37,738 bases of DNA from Sphingomonadales bacterium (GCA_018971065.1 JAGWVC010000031.1:1-37738), one strand, 5' to 3'; shown: positions 1-8,631, counted from the stretch's first letter. The notes: a model not told the origin generated them from the letters alone. Translations and numbers: made by a program.

Positions 1-641
1 AGCTTCATGCGCAGCGCCGGGTTGAAGCCGGGCTTCTCGCTGTCGGCCCAGGCGGCGCGCCGGGGATCGCCCAGCGCCGCCATCATCCGCGCCACGCGCA
101 GCAGCACGCCGGTGGGCAGGCCCAGGCCGTGCAGGCCCAGCATCGGCGCCACCAGCACCGCGGCGGCGGGGGTCACCGCGCCTTCGGCCAGCGCGCGCAA
201 GGCCAGATGCCCGCCCATCGAATGGGCCACCAGCACGTGCGGGCCGGGGGTGGCCCCCTGCCACTGCGCCCAGAATGCGCGCAAGTCGCCGATCCAGGTG
301 GCGAAATCGTCGATGTGGCCCACGTTGTCATCGGCCCCGGCGCGGCCCGATCCGGCCTGCCCGCGCCAGTCCAGCGCGGTGACATGCCACCCCGCTGCGC
401 GCCATTCGCCCAGCGCCTCCAGGTATTTTTCATAGCAATCGCCGCGCCCGGGCAGGAACAGCAGCGAGCCGCGCGTGTGGCCGGAGGGTGCAAGCGCCGC
501 TCCGTCAATCCGCCGGATCGGCTGGCCGTCGGGCGCTGCCCACGTGCTTTCCCGGAGGCCGGCGGCAATCGTCCGGCGAGGGGCGTTGGCAATTACCCCG
601 GCACCCGAAACGGCGCGATTATCGGACTTTGGCAGGTTCAT
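1..641 (-). CDS. alpha/beta hydrolase (lysophospholipase/monoacylglycerol lipase-like), 3' end outside window
   Basis: The minus-strand reading frame opens with ATG at 641 and runs off the left edge, so about 213 N-terminal residues are visible. It has an alpha/beta hydrolase layout: a strand followed by a loop with LPGRGDCYEKY (about 63-73), a DWRGQAGSG segment (about 91-99), and the nucleophile elbow AHSMGGH with the putative catalytic serine at about 141. The catalytic acid and histidine would lie beyond the edge. The PldB/monoglyceride lipase group has this arrangement, but the substrate cannot be told. The gene is divergent from the pilus operon, with 77 bp between the start codons. A GGGA stretch 4 to 7 bases upstream of the ATG is a weak ribosome site. 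Confidence 0.85.
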   Translation of the reverse strand, partial: MNLPKSDNRAVSGAGVIANAPRRTIAAGLRESTWAAPDGQPIRRIDGAALAPSGHTRGSLLFLPGRGDCYEKYLEALGEWRAAGWHVTALDWRGQAGSGRAGADDNVGHIDDFATWIGDLRAFWAQWQGATPGPHVLVAHSMGGHLALRALAEGAVTPAAAVLVAPMLGLHGLGLPTGVLLRVARMMAALGDPRRAAWADSEKPGFNPALRMK

Positions 642-718
642 CGCGATTCCCGATCGGCCCGGACGGGCGGCAGCGCGTGGTTACTATTTGGTAAGCAGTT
701 GCGTCTAGACCGGAAATC

Positions 719-1219
719 ATGACCGGCTCTTTCAACTTCGGTGAATCGATTTCCTATGGCCTGCTGGGGCTGTTGGCAATTGCGCTGCTGTTTGCGGCGG
801 CAACCGATATTCACCGCCGCCAGATCGACAACTGGCTGAACGCCGCCATCGCGCTGGCCGCGCCGCTGTTCTGGTGGGGCAGCGGGCTGGACGGCCACGC
901 CATCGCCATGCAGTTCCTGTCGGCCGCGATCACGCTGGGCGTGCTGTGGGGCATGTTCGCGCTGCGGCTTATGGGCGGCGGCGACGTCAAGCTGCTGGCG
1001 GCGCTGGCGCTGTGGATCAAGCCGGTGTGGTTTCTCAAACTCGTCATGCTGATGGCGCTGCTGGGCGGCGCGCTCAGCCTCGTGCTGGCGGCGTGGCACC
1101 TGTTTCGCCGCCGCAAGGACCGCATCAGCGTCCCTTATGGCGTCGCCATTTCCGGCGCGGGCCTGTGGGTGCTGGGCCAGGATTATCTTCCATTGCTGCA
1201 AACCGGCGCCGGCGGGTGA
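719..1219 (+). CDS. cpaA: prepilin peptidase CpaA/TadV
   Basis: This 166-residue integral membrane protein belongs to the A24 aspartic peptidase family. CpaA/TadV cleaves the leader of Flp-type prepilins at the cytoplasmic face of the inner membrane. The two expected aspartates are visible: Asp30 in ATDIHRRQIDNW and Asp89 in the GGGDVK motif. The protein is almost entirely hydrophobic, with about five or six membrane segments, and is short because it lacks the N-methylase domain of type II/IV peptidases. It opens the tad operon. No Flp pilin gene, its substrate, is encoded next to it in this window, so the pilin must lie elsewhere. Confidence 0.93.
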   Translation: MTGSFNFGESISYGLLGLLAIALLFAAATDIHRRQIDNWLNAAIALAAPLFWWGSGLDGHAIAMQFLSAAITLGVLWGMFALRLMGGGDVKLLAALALWIKPVWFLKLVMLMALLGGALSLVLAAWHLFRRRKDRISVPYGVAISGAGLWVLGQDYLPLLQTGAGG

Positions 1220-1310
1220 CCGGATTTTAACCAATGGAAGCGATTTTGTAGGTTGAACTGCGGGTTTTGATAACCGCCCGCGCACGATTTCATGAGGGGC
1301 TGGGCAAGCC

Positions 1311-2402
1311 ATGGACAAGAAGAAGCTGATGCTGCTGATGGGGGCGCTGGTCGTCGCGGTGGGAACCGCGCTGGCCGCGCGCAGCATGCTTGCCGGCGGC
1401 TCCACCGCGCCGGTGGTCAATGCCGCGATCGTCCCGCCGCAGCCGCAGGGGCCGAAAGTGCTGGTCGCGCAGCGCGCGCTGCCGGTGGGCACAATCATCA
1501 CGCCCGATGCCGTCACCTTCCAGCCCTGGCCGAAGGACATGGTGCAGGACGCCTATTTCCTCGACGGCGAGGTGGACAAGAACAAGCTGATCGGCACCGT
1601 CGTCCGCTTCCAGATTACCGCCGGCCAGCCGCTGACGCAAGGCGCGCTGGTCGCCCCCGGCGATCGCGGCTTCCTGGCCGCCGCGCTGGGGCCGGGGATG
1701 CGCGCCATCTCGATCCCGGTGTCCGACATGACCGGCGTTTCCGGCTTCATCTTCCCGGGCGACCATGTCGATCTGATGCTCACCCAGTCGGTCAAGGGTG
1801 CCGGCGGCGGCGATGAAGGCCTGAAGGCCACCGAGACGATCCTGCGCAATGTCCGCATCCTCGCCACCGATCAGGCCACCGAGAGCGAGACCGTCAACGG
1901 CAAGACCGTGGTCAAGAAGAACAACAACGTCACCCTGGAAGTCACCCCGCGCATTGCCGAGAAGATCCAGGTGGCGCAGACGCTGGGTACGCTCAGCCTG
2001 GCGCTGCGCTCGATCGCAGACAACCAGTCGGAACTGGAAAAGGCCATCGCCAGCGGGTCGATCAAGGTGCCCGAGGGCGCCAGCAAGCAGACCGAGGACA
2101 AGCTGCTGGCCCAGGCGCTGAACAAGCCGATCGAGGGCAACACCACGTTCGCCACCGGCGGCGACGTCTCGCGCTTCGCCCGTCGCGGCCTCAGCGCCGC
2201 ACCGGCGGCTCCGGCGGCCGGCGCGGGCGGTCCGCCGATCTATGCCGGGCCTTCGGTCCGCGTCATTCGCGGCAGCGATGCCGCCAACGTGCCGGTGGGC
2301 ATGGGCGCCGCGGCAAGCGGTTTCGTCAATTCGACAGCCAATGGCGCCGGCAATGCCGGGCGCATGATGGGGCCGGCGATGGTCGCCGGCGCGGGAGCGT
2401 GA
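1311..2402 (+). CDS. cpaB: Flp pilus assembly protein CpaB (RcpC)
   Basis: This 363-residue protein has an N-terminal membrane anchor (about residues 5-23) and then a periplasmic part. An SAF-type domain (about 48-114) contains VLVAQRALPVGTIITPDAV, typical of CpaB/RcpC, and is followed by the CpaB core (about 125-260). The C-terminal 80 residues are rich in Ala, Gly and Pro and look disordered. CpaB works with the secretin CpaC in the outer part of the Tad machine. The ATG is preceded by GAGGGG at 1294-1299. The stop lies one base before the cpaC start, which suggests translational coupling. The 91-bp gap after cpaA contains TTAACCAA at 1227-1234. Confidence 0.92.
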   Translation: MDKKKLMLLMGALVVAVGTALAARSMLAGGSTAPVVNAAIVPPQPQGPKVLVAQRALPVGTIITPDAVTFQPWPKDMVQDAYFLDGEVDKNKLIGTVVRFQITAGQPLTQGALVAPGDRGFLAAALGPGMRAISIPVSDMTGVSGFIFPGDHVDLMLTQSVKGAGGGDEGLKATETILRNVRILATDQATESETVNGKTVVKKNNNVTLEVTPRIAEKIQVAQTLGTLSLALRSIADNQSELEKAIASGSIKVPEGASKQTEDKLLAQALNKPIEGNTTFATGGDVSRFARRGLSAAPAAPAAGAGGPPIYAGPSVRVIRGSDAANVPVGMGAAASGFVNSTANGAGNAGRMMGPAMVAGAGA

Positions 2403-2403
2403 C

Positions 2404-4095
2404 ATGCTGACTTTGAACGGTTCCCTGCGTTCGCTCGCGCTTGCGCTGGCAACGGTGGCGGCGGGCACGTGCGCGCTGGCCGGCGTGGCCCACGCCAACC
2501 CGGCGGCCAAATCCGCCAGGCCGCGCGCCTACCGGCCGTCGCTGGCCCAACTGGGCACGCCGGCACGCGTTGCCGCCGTGCCGGTGGGGATGCAGAAGCC
2601 CAGCCGCGAGGTGCTGCTCTCGATCGGCGAGGGTGAACTGATCACCCTGCCGGTCGGCGTTGACAATGTCTGGGTGTCGAACCCGCAGGCAGCCGACGTT
2701 TATGTCAACAGCTCGCGCCAGTTGCACCTGTTCGGCAAGGCCGATGGCGAGACCACCGTGTTCGCCTCGCGCAACAACGGCGAGGTGGTGTTTGCCGCCT
2801 CGGTCCGTGTCAGTCAGAACATCTCCTCGGTCGATCGCATCCTGCGCACGGCGATGCCCGATGCCGATATTCGCGTGACGATGGTGGGCCAGTACGCGCT
2901 GCTCACCGGCACGGTCGCCTCGCCCGAGGACAGCGCCCAGGCCTCGCAGCTCGTCAAGCAGGCGCTCAATCCCGGCGTCAAGGCCACTGACGATACCGGC
3001 CTCAAGATCGCGGTGATCAACCGTCTTCGCACCGCCACGCCACTTCAGGTCAATCTTCAGGTGAAGATCGCCGAAGTCAGCCGCTCGCTGGTCAAGACGC
3101 TGAATTCCAACCTCACCACGATGGACACCACCGGCGGTTTCAAGTTCGGCCTGCAGCAGGGCCGCCAGGCCGGCAGCTTCATCACCACCGACCCCAACCT
3201 GCCGCTGGCGGTGGGCAACAAGGTCAACGGCTACACGATCGATCCGATCACCGGCAAGCTGACCTTGTCGCAGGGCACCACCATTGATGCCGCCGGCGGC
3301 GGGCTCACCACGCTCAGCGGGCTGACCCGCATCGGCGGGCTCAACATCCTCGGCACGCTTGATGCCGGCGAGACGCTGGGCCTCGTCACCACGCTGGCGC
3401 AGCCGAACCTGACCGCGCTTTCCGGCGAAACCGCCGAGTTCCTGGCGGGCGGCGAATTCCCGATCCCGCTCTCGACCGGGCTCGGCTCGGTCAGCGTGGA
3501 TTACAAGAAATACGGCGTCAGCCTGTCCTACACCCCTTACGTCCTGGCCAATGGCCGCATCTCGTTGCGCGTCCGTCCCGAAGTATCGGAACTGTCGAGC
3601 CAGGGCTCGGTGACGATCAACGGCTTCACCATCCCGGCGCTGACCGTGCGGCGCACCGAAACCACGGTCGAGCTGGGTTCGGGCCAGAGCTTCATGATCG
3701 CCGGCCTGCTGCAGAACCACTCGCAGAACGCGGTGCAGAAGCTGCCGGGCGCGGGCGACATGCCGGTGATCGGGGCACTGTTCAAATCGACCTCGTTCCA
3801 GCGCGGCGAGACCGAGCTGGTCATCGTCGTCACGCCTTATCTGGTCCAGCCGGTCAACGAACGCGACATCAAGCTGCCTACCGACGGGCTGCAATCGCCC
3901 GACGACATCCAGCGCGTGCTGGGCAACATGGTCACCGACGGCAAATCCGGGAACAAGCGCCCGGCGCCCGCCGCCGGCGCCTCGATGGGCGGTTCGGGCG
4001 GCGACAACCACGTCGGCGCGGCCAACCTGCCCGGCAAGGCTCCCAAATCGACCGCGTCGGCCGAATCGTCGGCCCCCGGCTTCAATCTCAAGTGA
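2404..4095 (+). CDS. cpaC: type II/IV secretin CpaC (RcpA), Tad outer-membrane channel
   Basis: This 563-residue protein forms the outer-membrane ring through which the Flp pilus leaves the cell. It begins with a Sec signal peptide likely cleaved after residue 31 (AGVAHA). A pilus-secretin N-terminal domain follows (about 70-140), then a BON-like segment (about 140-205, with LLTGTVASPEDSAQA). The secretin core covers about 310-480 and includes GETAEFLAGGEFPIP and the ending ETELVIVVTPYLVQP. The last 80 residues are low-complexity Gly/Ala/Ser. It begins two bases after the cpaB stop codon. cpaD starts 11 bases after its own stop. Confidence 0.95.
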   Translation: MLTLNGSLRSLALALATVAAGTCALAGVAHANPAAKSARPRAYRPSLAQLGTPARVAAVPVGMQKPSREVLLSIGEGELITLPVGVDNVWVSNPQAADVYVNSSRQLHLFGKADGETTVFASRNNGEVVFAASVRVSQNISSVDRILRTAMPDADIRVTMVGQYALLTGTVASPEDSAQASQLVKQALNPGVKATDDTGLKIAVINRLRTATPLQVNLQVKIAEVSRSLVKTLNSNLTTMDTTGGFKFGLQQGRQAGSFITTDPNLPLAVGNKVNGYTIDPITGKLTLSQGTTIDAAGGGLTTLSGLTRIGGLNILGTLDAGETLGLVTTLAQPNLTALSGETAEFLAGGEFPIPLSTGLGSVSVDYKKYGVSLSYTPYVLANGRISLRVRPEVSELSSQGSVTINGFTIPALTVRRTETTVELGSGQSFMIAGLLQNHSQNAVQKLPGAGDMPVIGALFKSTSFQRGETELVIVVTPYLVQPVNERDIKLPTDGLQSPDDIQRVLGNMVTDGKSGNKRPAPAAGASMGGSGGDNHVGAANLPGKAPKSTASAESSAPGFNLK

Positions 4096-4106
4096 GCGAG
4101 GACACG

Positions 4107-4772
4107 ATGTCGCCTGACACCACCATCGCAGCGCCCCGTAAACGCCGGGTCACTCGCGCTGCCATCGCCCTCGGTCTTGCCGTCGCGCTTTCTGGCTGCG
4201 GCGGCATGAGCACCAACCGCAGCCTCGACAGCGTCCATCAGCCGGTGGTCGAGCGCAACCAGTACACCCTCGATCTTGCCACCGGCAGCACCGGCCTGGC
4301 CCGCGGCGAGGCCGAGCGCCTGGCCGGCTGGTTCGAGGCGATGGAGCTGCGCTATGGCGATCGCGTCGCCATCGACGATCCGCTGGCCAGCCCGGCCACG
4401 CGCGTCGCGGTGGAGAACGCGGCGGCGAAGTACGGCCTGCTGGTTGGCGGCGAGGTGCCGGTGTCGCAGGGCTATGTGGCCGCCGGCACCGCGCGCGTCG
4501 TCATCACCCGCACCACCGCCAGCGTGCCGCACTGCCCCGATTGGTCATCGAACAGCGAATCGAACTTTCTCAACGCCACGCACCCCAACTACGGCTGCGC
4601 GGTGAACAGCAACCTGGCGGCGATGGTCGCCAACCCCGAGGACCTGCTGCACGGCGCCCACGGCGGCAACCGCACCACCGCGCCCACCTCCGACAAGGCG
4701 GTGGGCCAGTTCCAGACGCAGACGCCGACCGGCTCGGGTGGCCTCAAGCAGACCTCGAGCAAGGGAGGCTGA
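4107..4772 (+). CDS. cpaD: Tad pilus lipoprotein CpaD
   Basis: This is a 221-residue CpaD-family lipoprotein. A basic N-terminus is followed by a hydrophobic stretch and the lipobox ALSGC, with the lipidated cysteine at residue 31. CpaD proteins are thought to assist the secretin at the outer membrane. A GTG at 4092 would overlap the cpaC stop. The ATG at 4107 is preferred because GCGAGGA lies just upstream at a normal distance and the signal peptide is then of ordinary length. The C-terminal half contains the conserved segments MVANPEDLL and a cysteine pair (HCPDW and GCAVN), common in this family. It ends three bases before the cpaE start. Confidence 0.9.
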   Translation: MSPDTTIAAPRKRRVTRAAIALGLAVALSGCGGMSTNRSLDSVHQPVVERNQYTLDLATGSTGLARGEAERLAGWFEAMELRYGDRVAIDDPLASPATRVAVENAAAKYGLLVGGEVPVSQGYVAAGTARVVITRTTASVPHCPDWSSNSESNFLNATHPNYGCAVNSNLAAMVANPEDLLHGAHGGNRTTAPTSDKAVGQFQTQTPTGSGGLKQTSSKGG

Positions 4773-4775
4773 GCC

Positions 4776-6083
4776 GTGAACGCACCCTGGAAAGCCAATG
4801 GACGTGACGGCTTCGCCGCCTACATCTGCGACGAGGCCTCGCTCGACGTGGTCCGCCCGATCGCGGTCGAAATGGGCTGGCAGCCCGAAAAGTGCGCGAA
4901 AGGCGGCCTGCGCAACGCCGTGCAGTCGCTGTCGATCACCTCGTCGCCGAACATCCTGCTGGTCGATCTTTCGGAAAGCGGCGATCCGCTCAGCGACATC
5001 AACGCGCTGGCCGAAGTCTGCGAGCCGGGGACCGTGGTCATCGCGGTGGGCCAGGTCAACGATGTCCGCCTCTACCGCGACCTGCTGGCCAGCGGCATCC
5101 ACGATTACCTGCTGAAGCCGCTGACCGCCAACCAGGTGCGCGATTCGCTGGTCCAGGCCCAGGCGATCTTCTCCGCGCCCAAGAACCACGAGGGCGCCGG
5201 CGCCAAGAAGCACGTTTCCACCGCCGTGATCGGCACACGCGGCGGCTGCGGCGCGTCCACCATCGCCACCTCGCTGGCGTGGCTGTTCAGCGCCCATCAC
5301 AAGCAGCCCACCGCGCTGCTCGACCTCGACATCCACTTCGGCACCGGCGCGCTGACGCTCGATCTGGAACCGGGGCGCGGCCTGATCGACGCGATCGAGA
5401 ACCCCAGCCGCATCGACGGCCTGTTCATCGAACGCGCGATGATCCGCGCCAACGACAACCTGTCGATCCTCTCGGCCGAGGCGCCGATCAACGCCCCGCT
5501 GATGACCGACGGCGCCGCCTTCCTGCAACTGGAGGAAGAGTTCCGCCAGGTCTTCGAGATGACCGTGGTCGATCTGCCGCGCAACATGCTGATCAATTTC
5601 CCGCACCTGCTGTCCGACGCCAACGTCGTGATCGTCGTCGCGGAAATGACACTGGCCTCGGCACGCGACACCATCCGCGTGCTGTCGTGGCTGAAGGCGA
5701 ACGTGCAGCACGCGTTGCCGATCGTGGTCGCCAACAAGGTCCATGTCGGCGCCAGTGAAATTTCCAAGGCCGATTTCGAAGCCTCGATCGAACGCAAGAT
5801 CAGCTACCAGATCCCGTTCGACCACAAGGCGGCCACCCAGGCCGCCAAGCTGGGCCAGACCTTCGCCGAAGCCAACCTGACCAACAAGACCGGCGCCGCG
5901 TTCAAGGAAATCGCGCTGGCCGTGCGCGGTGCCAGCGATGTCGAAAGCCAGGCCGCCGTGCCGGGCAAGGGTGGCAAGGGCGGCAAGGATGCCGGGCCCG
6001 ACGCGAAGAAGTCGCTGCTCGGCAAGTTCGACATCAAGGCCATGCTGGCCAAGAAACCGAAGGCGGCCGCTCCCGCCAAGTGA
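4776..6083 (+). CDS. cpaE: Tad pilus localisation ATPase CpaE/TadZ
   Basis: This 435-residue protein has a receiver-like N-terminal domain (about 14-130) and a MinD/ParA-type P-loop domain (about 145-385). CpaE/TadZ directs the Tad machine to its place in the cell. The deviant Walker A reads GTRGGCGAST (153-162), with alanine where the usual second lysine would be; the switch segment LLDLDIHFG follows at 181-189. Atypical Walker A boxes are known in TadZ/CpaE proteins, so this need not mean inactivity. The C-terminus is Lys/Gly/Ala-rich. Translation starts at GTG, with AGGGAGG a few bases upstream and overlapping the end of cpaD. Confidence 0.92.
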   Translation: MNAPWKANGRDGFAAYICDEASLDVVRPIAVEMGWQPEKCAKGGLRNAVQSLSITSSPNILLVDLSESGDPLSDINALAEVCEPGTVVIAVGQVNDVRLYRDLLASGIHDYLLKPLTANQVRDSLVQAQAIFSAPKNHEGAGAKKHVSTAVIGTRGGCGASTIATSLAWLFSAHHKQPTALLDLDIHFGTGALTLDLEPGRGLIDAIENPSRIDGLFIERAMIRANDNLSILSAEAPINAPLMTDGAAFLQLEEEFRQVFEMTVVDLPRNMLINFPHLLSDANVVIVVAEMTLASARDTIRVLSWLKANVQHALPIVVANKVHVGASEISKADFEASIERKISYQIPFDHKAATQAAKLGQTFAEANLTNKTGAAFKEIALAVRGASDVESQAAVPGKGGKGGKDAGPDAKKSLLGKFDIKAMLAKKPKAAAPAK

Positions 6084-6087
6084 TCGC

Positions 6088-6117
6088 GCCACCGGGGGTG
6101 AACGGCCCCCCGGCGGC
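6088..6117 (+). other. GC-rich hairpin in the cpaE-tadB spacer
   Basis: A 7-bp perfect stem, CCGGGGG at 6092-6098 and CCCCCGG at 6107-6113, has an 8-base loop. After one A/C mismatch it is extended by GCC/GGC. There is no T tract, so it is not a canonical intrinsic terminator. It may stabilise or process the polycistronic mRNA, or reduce readthrough into tadB-tadC. It sits exactly where cpaF is found in most tad loci. Confidence 0.5.
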
Positions 6118-6173
6118 ACACACGTCGACCGCACCCCGGCTTGTCCGGAACGCAGCATGAGGCCTCCTTCCGC

Positions 6174-7145
6174 ATGGATACCGTGAACATCCTGTTGGCA
6201 TCCCTGGGCGGCATTTGCCTGGCGGTGCTGGTGTGGGCGGCCGTCGGCGGGCCTTCGGCGGCCAAGGAATCGCAGCGCCGCCTGCAGAGCGTGCGCTTCC
6301 GCCATTCGGAAAACGCGGCTGACCGGGTCGAGGCGCAGATGCGCAAGGCGGTTGCCGCGCGCAAGCCCAAGATGCACCAGGTCGCCGGCTCGCAGTCGCG
6401 GATCGCGGCGCTGGCGTTGCGCCTGCATCGCACCGGCAAGAGCTGGACGGTCAACCAGTACTTCCAGGCGTCGGGCGGGCTGATGACGGTGATCACGCTG
6501 CTGGTCTGGTTCAAGTCCGGCGCGTTCCTGCTGGCGCTGGGCGTCGGCTTCGCGGTCGGCGCGGGGCTGCCGCACATGGTCGTCGGCCACCTGATCGGCC
6601 GGCGCCTCAACGGCTTCGTCGCCCGCTTCCCCGATGCCATCGACCTGCTGGTGCGCGGCCTGCGTTCGGGCCTGCCGGTTTCGGAAACGCTGGGCATCGT
6701 CTCGTCGGAAATTCCCGGCCCCGTCGGCGTCGAGTTCAAGCTGATCACCGAGCGGATGCGCATCGGCCGGTCGATGGACGAGGCGCTGCAGGAAACCGCC
6801 GATCGCCTCGGCATCGCCGAATTCAACTTCTTCTGCATCACCCTGGCCATCCAGCGCGAGACCGGCGGCAACCTTGCCGAAACCCTTGCCAACCTCGGCG
6901 ACGTGCTGCGCAAGCGGTCGCAGATGAAGCTGAAGATCAAGGCGATGAGCTCGGAATCGAAGGCCTCGGCCTATATCGTCGGTTCGCTGCCGTTCCTGGT
7001 GTTCATTCTCGTCTACTGGGCGAACCCGCTCTACCTCCAGGGCTTCTTCCACGACGATCGCCTGATCGTCGCCGGTCTCGGCGGCCTGACGTGGATGGGC
7101 ATCGGCGTGTTCATCATGGCCCAGATGGTCAACTTCGAGATCTAG
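6174..7145 (+). CDS. tadB: Tad inner-membrane platform protein TadB
   Basis: This 323-residue type II secretion F-domain protein forms, with TadC, the inner-membrane platform for pilus assembly. An N-terminal membrane helix (about 4-21) is followed by a cytoplasmic segment, a membrane pair (about 95-135), the F domain (about 145-270, with FPDAIDLLVRGLRSGLP and ETGGNLAETLANLGDVLRKR) and two C-terminal helices. The ATG at 6174 is chosen over an in-frame TTG at 6141, since it gives a normal N-terminus. The F domain normally couples to the CpaF ATPase, which is not encoded in this operon. Confidence 0.92.
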   Translation: MDTVNILLASLGGICLAVLVWAAVGGPSAAKESQRRLQSVRFRHSENAADRVEAQMRKAVAARKPKMHQVAGSQSRIAALALRLHRTGKSWTVNQYFQASGGLMTVITLLVWFKSGAFLLALGVGFAVGAGLPHMVVGHLIGRRLNGFVARFPDAIDLLVRGLRSGLPVSETLGIVSSEIPGPVGVEFKLITERMRIGRSMDEALQETADRLGIAEFNFFCITLAIQRETGGNLAETLANLGDVLRKRSQMKLKIKAMSSESKASAYIVGSLPFLVFILVYWANPLYLQGFFHDDRLIVAGLGGLTWMGIGVFIMAQMVNFEI

Positions 7146-7160
7146 GGGGCGCACGGTACC

Positions 7161-8174
7161 ATGCATTCGGCCAACGGACCCATGCTGCTCGGCATCAACG
7201 TCATCTGGGCGGGCACGGCGCTGATGGCGCTGGCCGCGGTCGCGGTGTTCGTGGCGATCTATGCCGCCGTCACCGTGCGCGATCCGATGCAGAAGCGCGT
7301 CAAGGCGCTGAACGAGCGGCGCGAGCAACTCAAGTCGGGCATCATGGTCAATGCCCCGCGCCGCCGCGCGCAGCTTGTCCGCAAGAACGACACCACCGAA
7401 TGGATGCGCGGCTTCCTCGACAAGCTGAAGGTCCTGCAGGACACCCAGCTTGCCCACGTCACGCAGATGATGGCGCAGGCCGGCATCCGCAAGAAGGAAT
7501 GGGCGGTCGCGGTCATCTTCGCGCGCATGGTGCTGCCGATCGTGTTCGGCTGCATCGTCGGCTTCGCGGTCTACTTCAGCGACATGTTCCCCGACTGGAC
7601 CAGCAACAAGCGGTTGATGGCGTTCGCCGCCTCGCTCGGCGCCGGCTACAAGGGCCCGGAAATCTTCATCACCAACAAGATCGGCAAGCGCGTCGCCGCG
7701 ATCCGCAAGGGCCTGCCCGACGCGCTGGACCTGCTGGTGATCTGCGCCGAGGCCGGCCTTACCGTCGATGCCGCGTTCAACCGCGTCGCGCGCGAACTGG
7801 GCCGCGCCTATCCCGAACTGGGCGACGAATTCGCGCTGACCGCGATCGAGCTGTCGTTCCTGACCGAGCGCCGCATGGCGTTCGAGAACCTCGCCTATCG
7901 CGTCAAGCTCGATTCGGTGCGCGGCGTCGTCACCACGATGATCCAGACCGAGCGCTACGGCACCCCGCTCGCCTCGGCGCTGCGCGTGCTCTCGGCCGAA
8001 TTCCGCAACGAACGCATGATGCGCGCCGAGGAAAAGGCCGCGCGCCTGCCCGCGATCATGACCGTGCCGCTGATCCTGTTCATCCTGCCGGTGCTGTTCG
8101 TCGTCATCCTCGGTCCGGCGGCCTGCTCGATCGCCGACGCGTTCAGCCCGAAGGGCAACGCCCACCCCACCTGA
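7161..8174 (+). CDS. tadC: Tad inner-membrane platform protein TadC
   Basis: This 337-residue second platform protein has an N-terminal membrane helix (about 14-36), a middle membrane pair (about 115-150), an F domain (about 170-300, with GLPDALDLLVICAEAGLTVDA and RMMRAEEKAARLPAIM) and a C-terminal hydrophobic helix. It follows tadB after 15 bp and ends the pilus operon here. A later in-frame ATG at 7182 (residue 8) is possible. Many tad loci continue with tadD and the pseudopilin genes tadE-G, but the next gene here is an unrelated SH3-like protein. Confidence 0.92.
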   Translation: MHSANGPMLLGINVIWAGTALMALAAVAVFVAIYAAVTVRDPMQKRVKALNERREQLKSGIMVNAPRRRAQLVRKNDTTEWMRGFLDKLKVLQDTQLAHVTQMMAQAGIRKKEWAVAVIFARMVLPIVFGCIVGFAVYFSDMFPDWTSNKRLMAFAASLGAGYKGPEIFITNKIGKRVAAIRKGLPDALDLLVICAEAGLTVDAAFNRVARELGRAYPELGDEFALTAIELSFLTERRMAFENLAYRVKLDSVRGVVTTMIQTERYGTPLASALRVLSAEFRNERMMRAEEKAARLPAIMTVPLILFILPVLFVVILGPAACSIADAFSPKGNAHPT

Positions 8175-8280
8175 GGGCGTTGCGCGGCGGCCGGCGGATA
8201 CGGGGGCAGGGTGCAAACCTTGCCACCCGGGGCTCGCGCCGCTAAGCGCCCGCAACACCACAGAACCGGGGCATACAGGC

Positions 8281-8631
8281 TTGACCGAACCCACCATTCC
8301 CACTGGCCAGCTCGCGCTGGCCGGACCCAGCGAGAAGCTCGATTCCGCGCACTGGCCGGTGCGTGGCGACCTGGCGCACATCCGCCTCGCCGGGCGCTGC
8401 TTCGTGCCGCACTATGCCGTGCCGATGCCGCACCGGCTGAAGGCCGCCGCACCGCTGCGCCGCGCCGCGCAGGGCGAGGCCGAAGTGCTGGCCGAACTGG
8501 CCGCCGCCGACGGGTTCGACGTGCTCGACATGTCGGGCGGCTGGTGCTGGGGCCAGGTTTGCCAGAAAGACGATGAAGGCGACGGCTTCGTCGGCTATAT
8601 CCCGGCGCACCTGCTGGAGCCTTCGGCATGA
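8281..8631 (+). CDS. small bacterial SH3-like domain protein
   Basis: This 116-residue protein starts at TTG, about 106 bp after tadC. Residues 40-113 resemble the SH3-like module found before NlpC/P60 peptidase domains: VPHYAVPM, then a LAAADGFDVLDMSGGWCWGQ strand region, and GFVGYIPAHLL at the end. No peptidase domain follows, so this is a stand-alone SH3-like protein. It has no signal peptide and is probably cytoplasmic. Its stop overlaps the argC start (ATGA at 8628-8631), which implies coupled translation. The function is not known. Confidence 0.75.
   Translation: MTEPTIPTGQLALAGPSEKLDSAHWPVRGDLAHIRLAGRCFVPHYAVPMPHRLKAAAPLRRAAQGEAEVLAELAAADGFDVLDMSGGWCWGQVCQKDDEGDGFVGYIPAHLLEPSA

Noticed and set aside
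2326..4011. Minus-strand open frame opposite cpaC
   Set aside because: Antisense shadow; cpaC has a signal peptide and complete secretin domains.
6141..6173. TTG start for tadB
   Set aside because: It adds an atypical N-terminus without a good ribosome site; ATG at 6174 fits the family.
8175..8280. Possible terminator after tadC
   Set aside because: Only short, bulged stems such as GGGTG/CACCC were found, without a T tract.
4545..8381. Very long open frame on the minus strand opposite cpaD to tadC
   Set aside because: It is an antisense frame kept open by high GC. Its protein is rich in Arg, His, Gln and Asp without any domain, while the plus strand encodes clear tad proteins.
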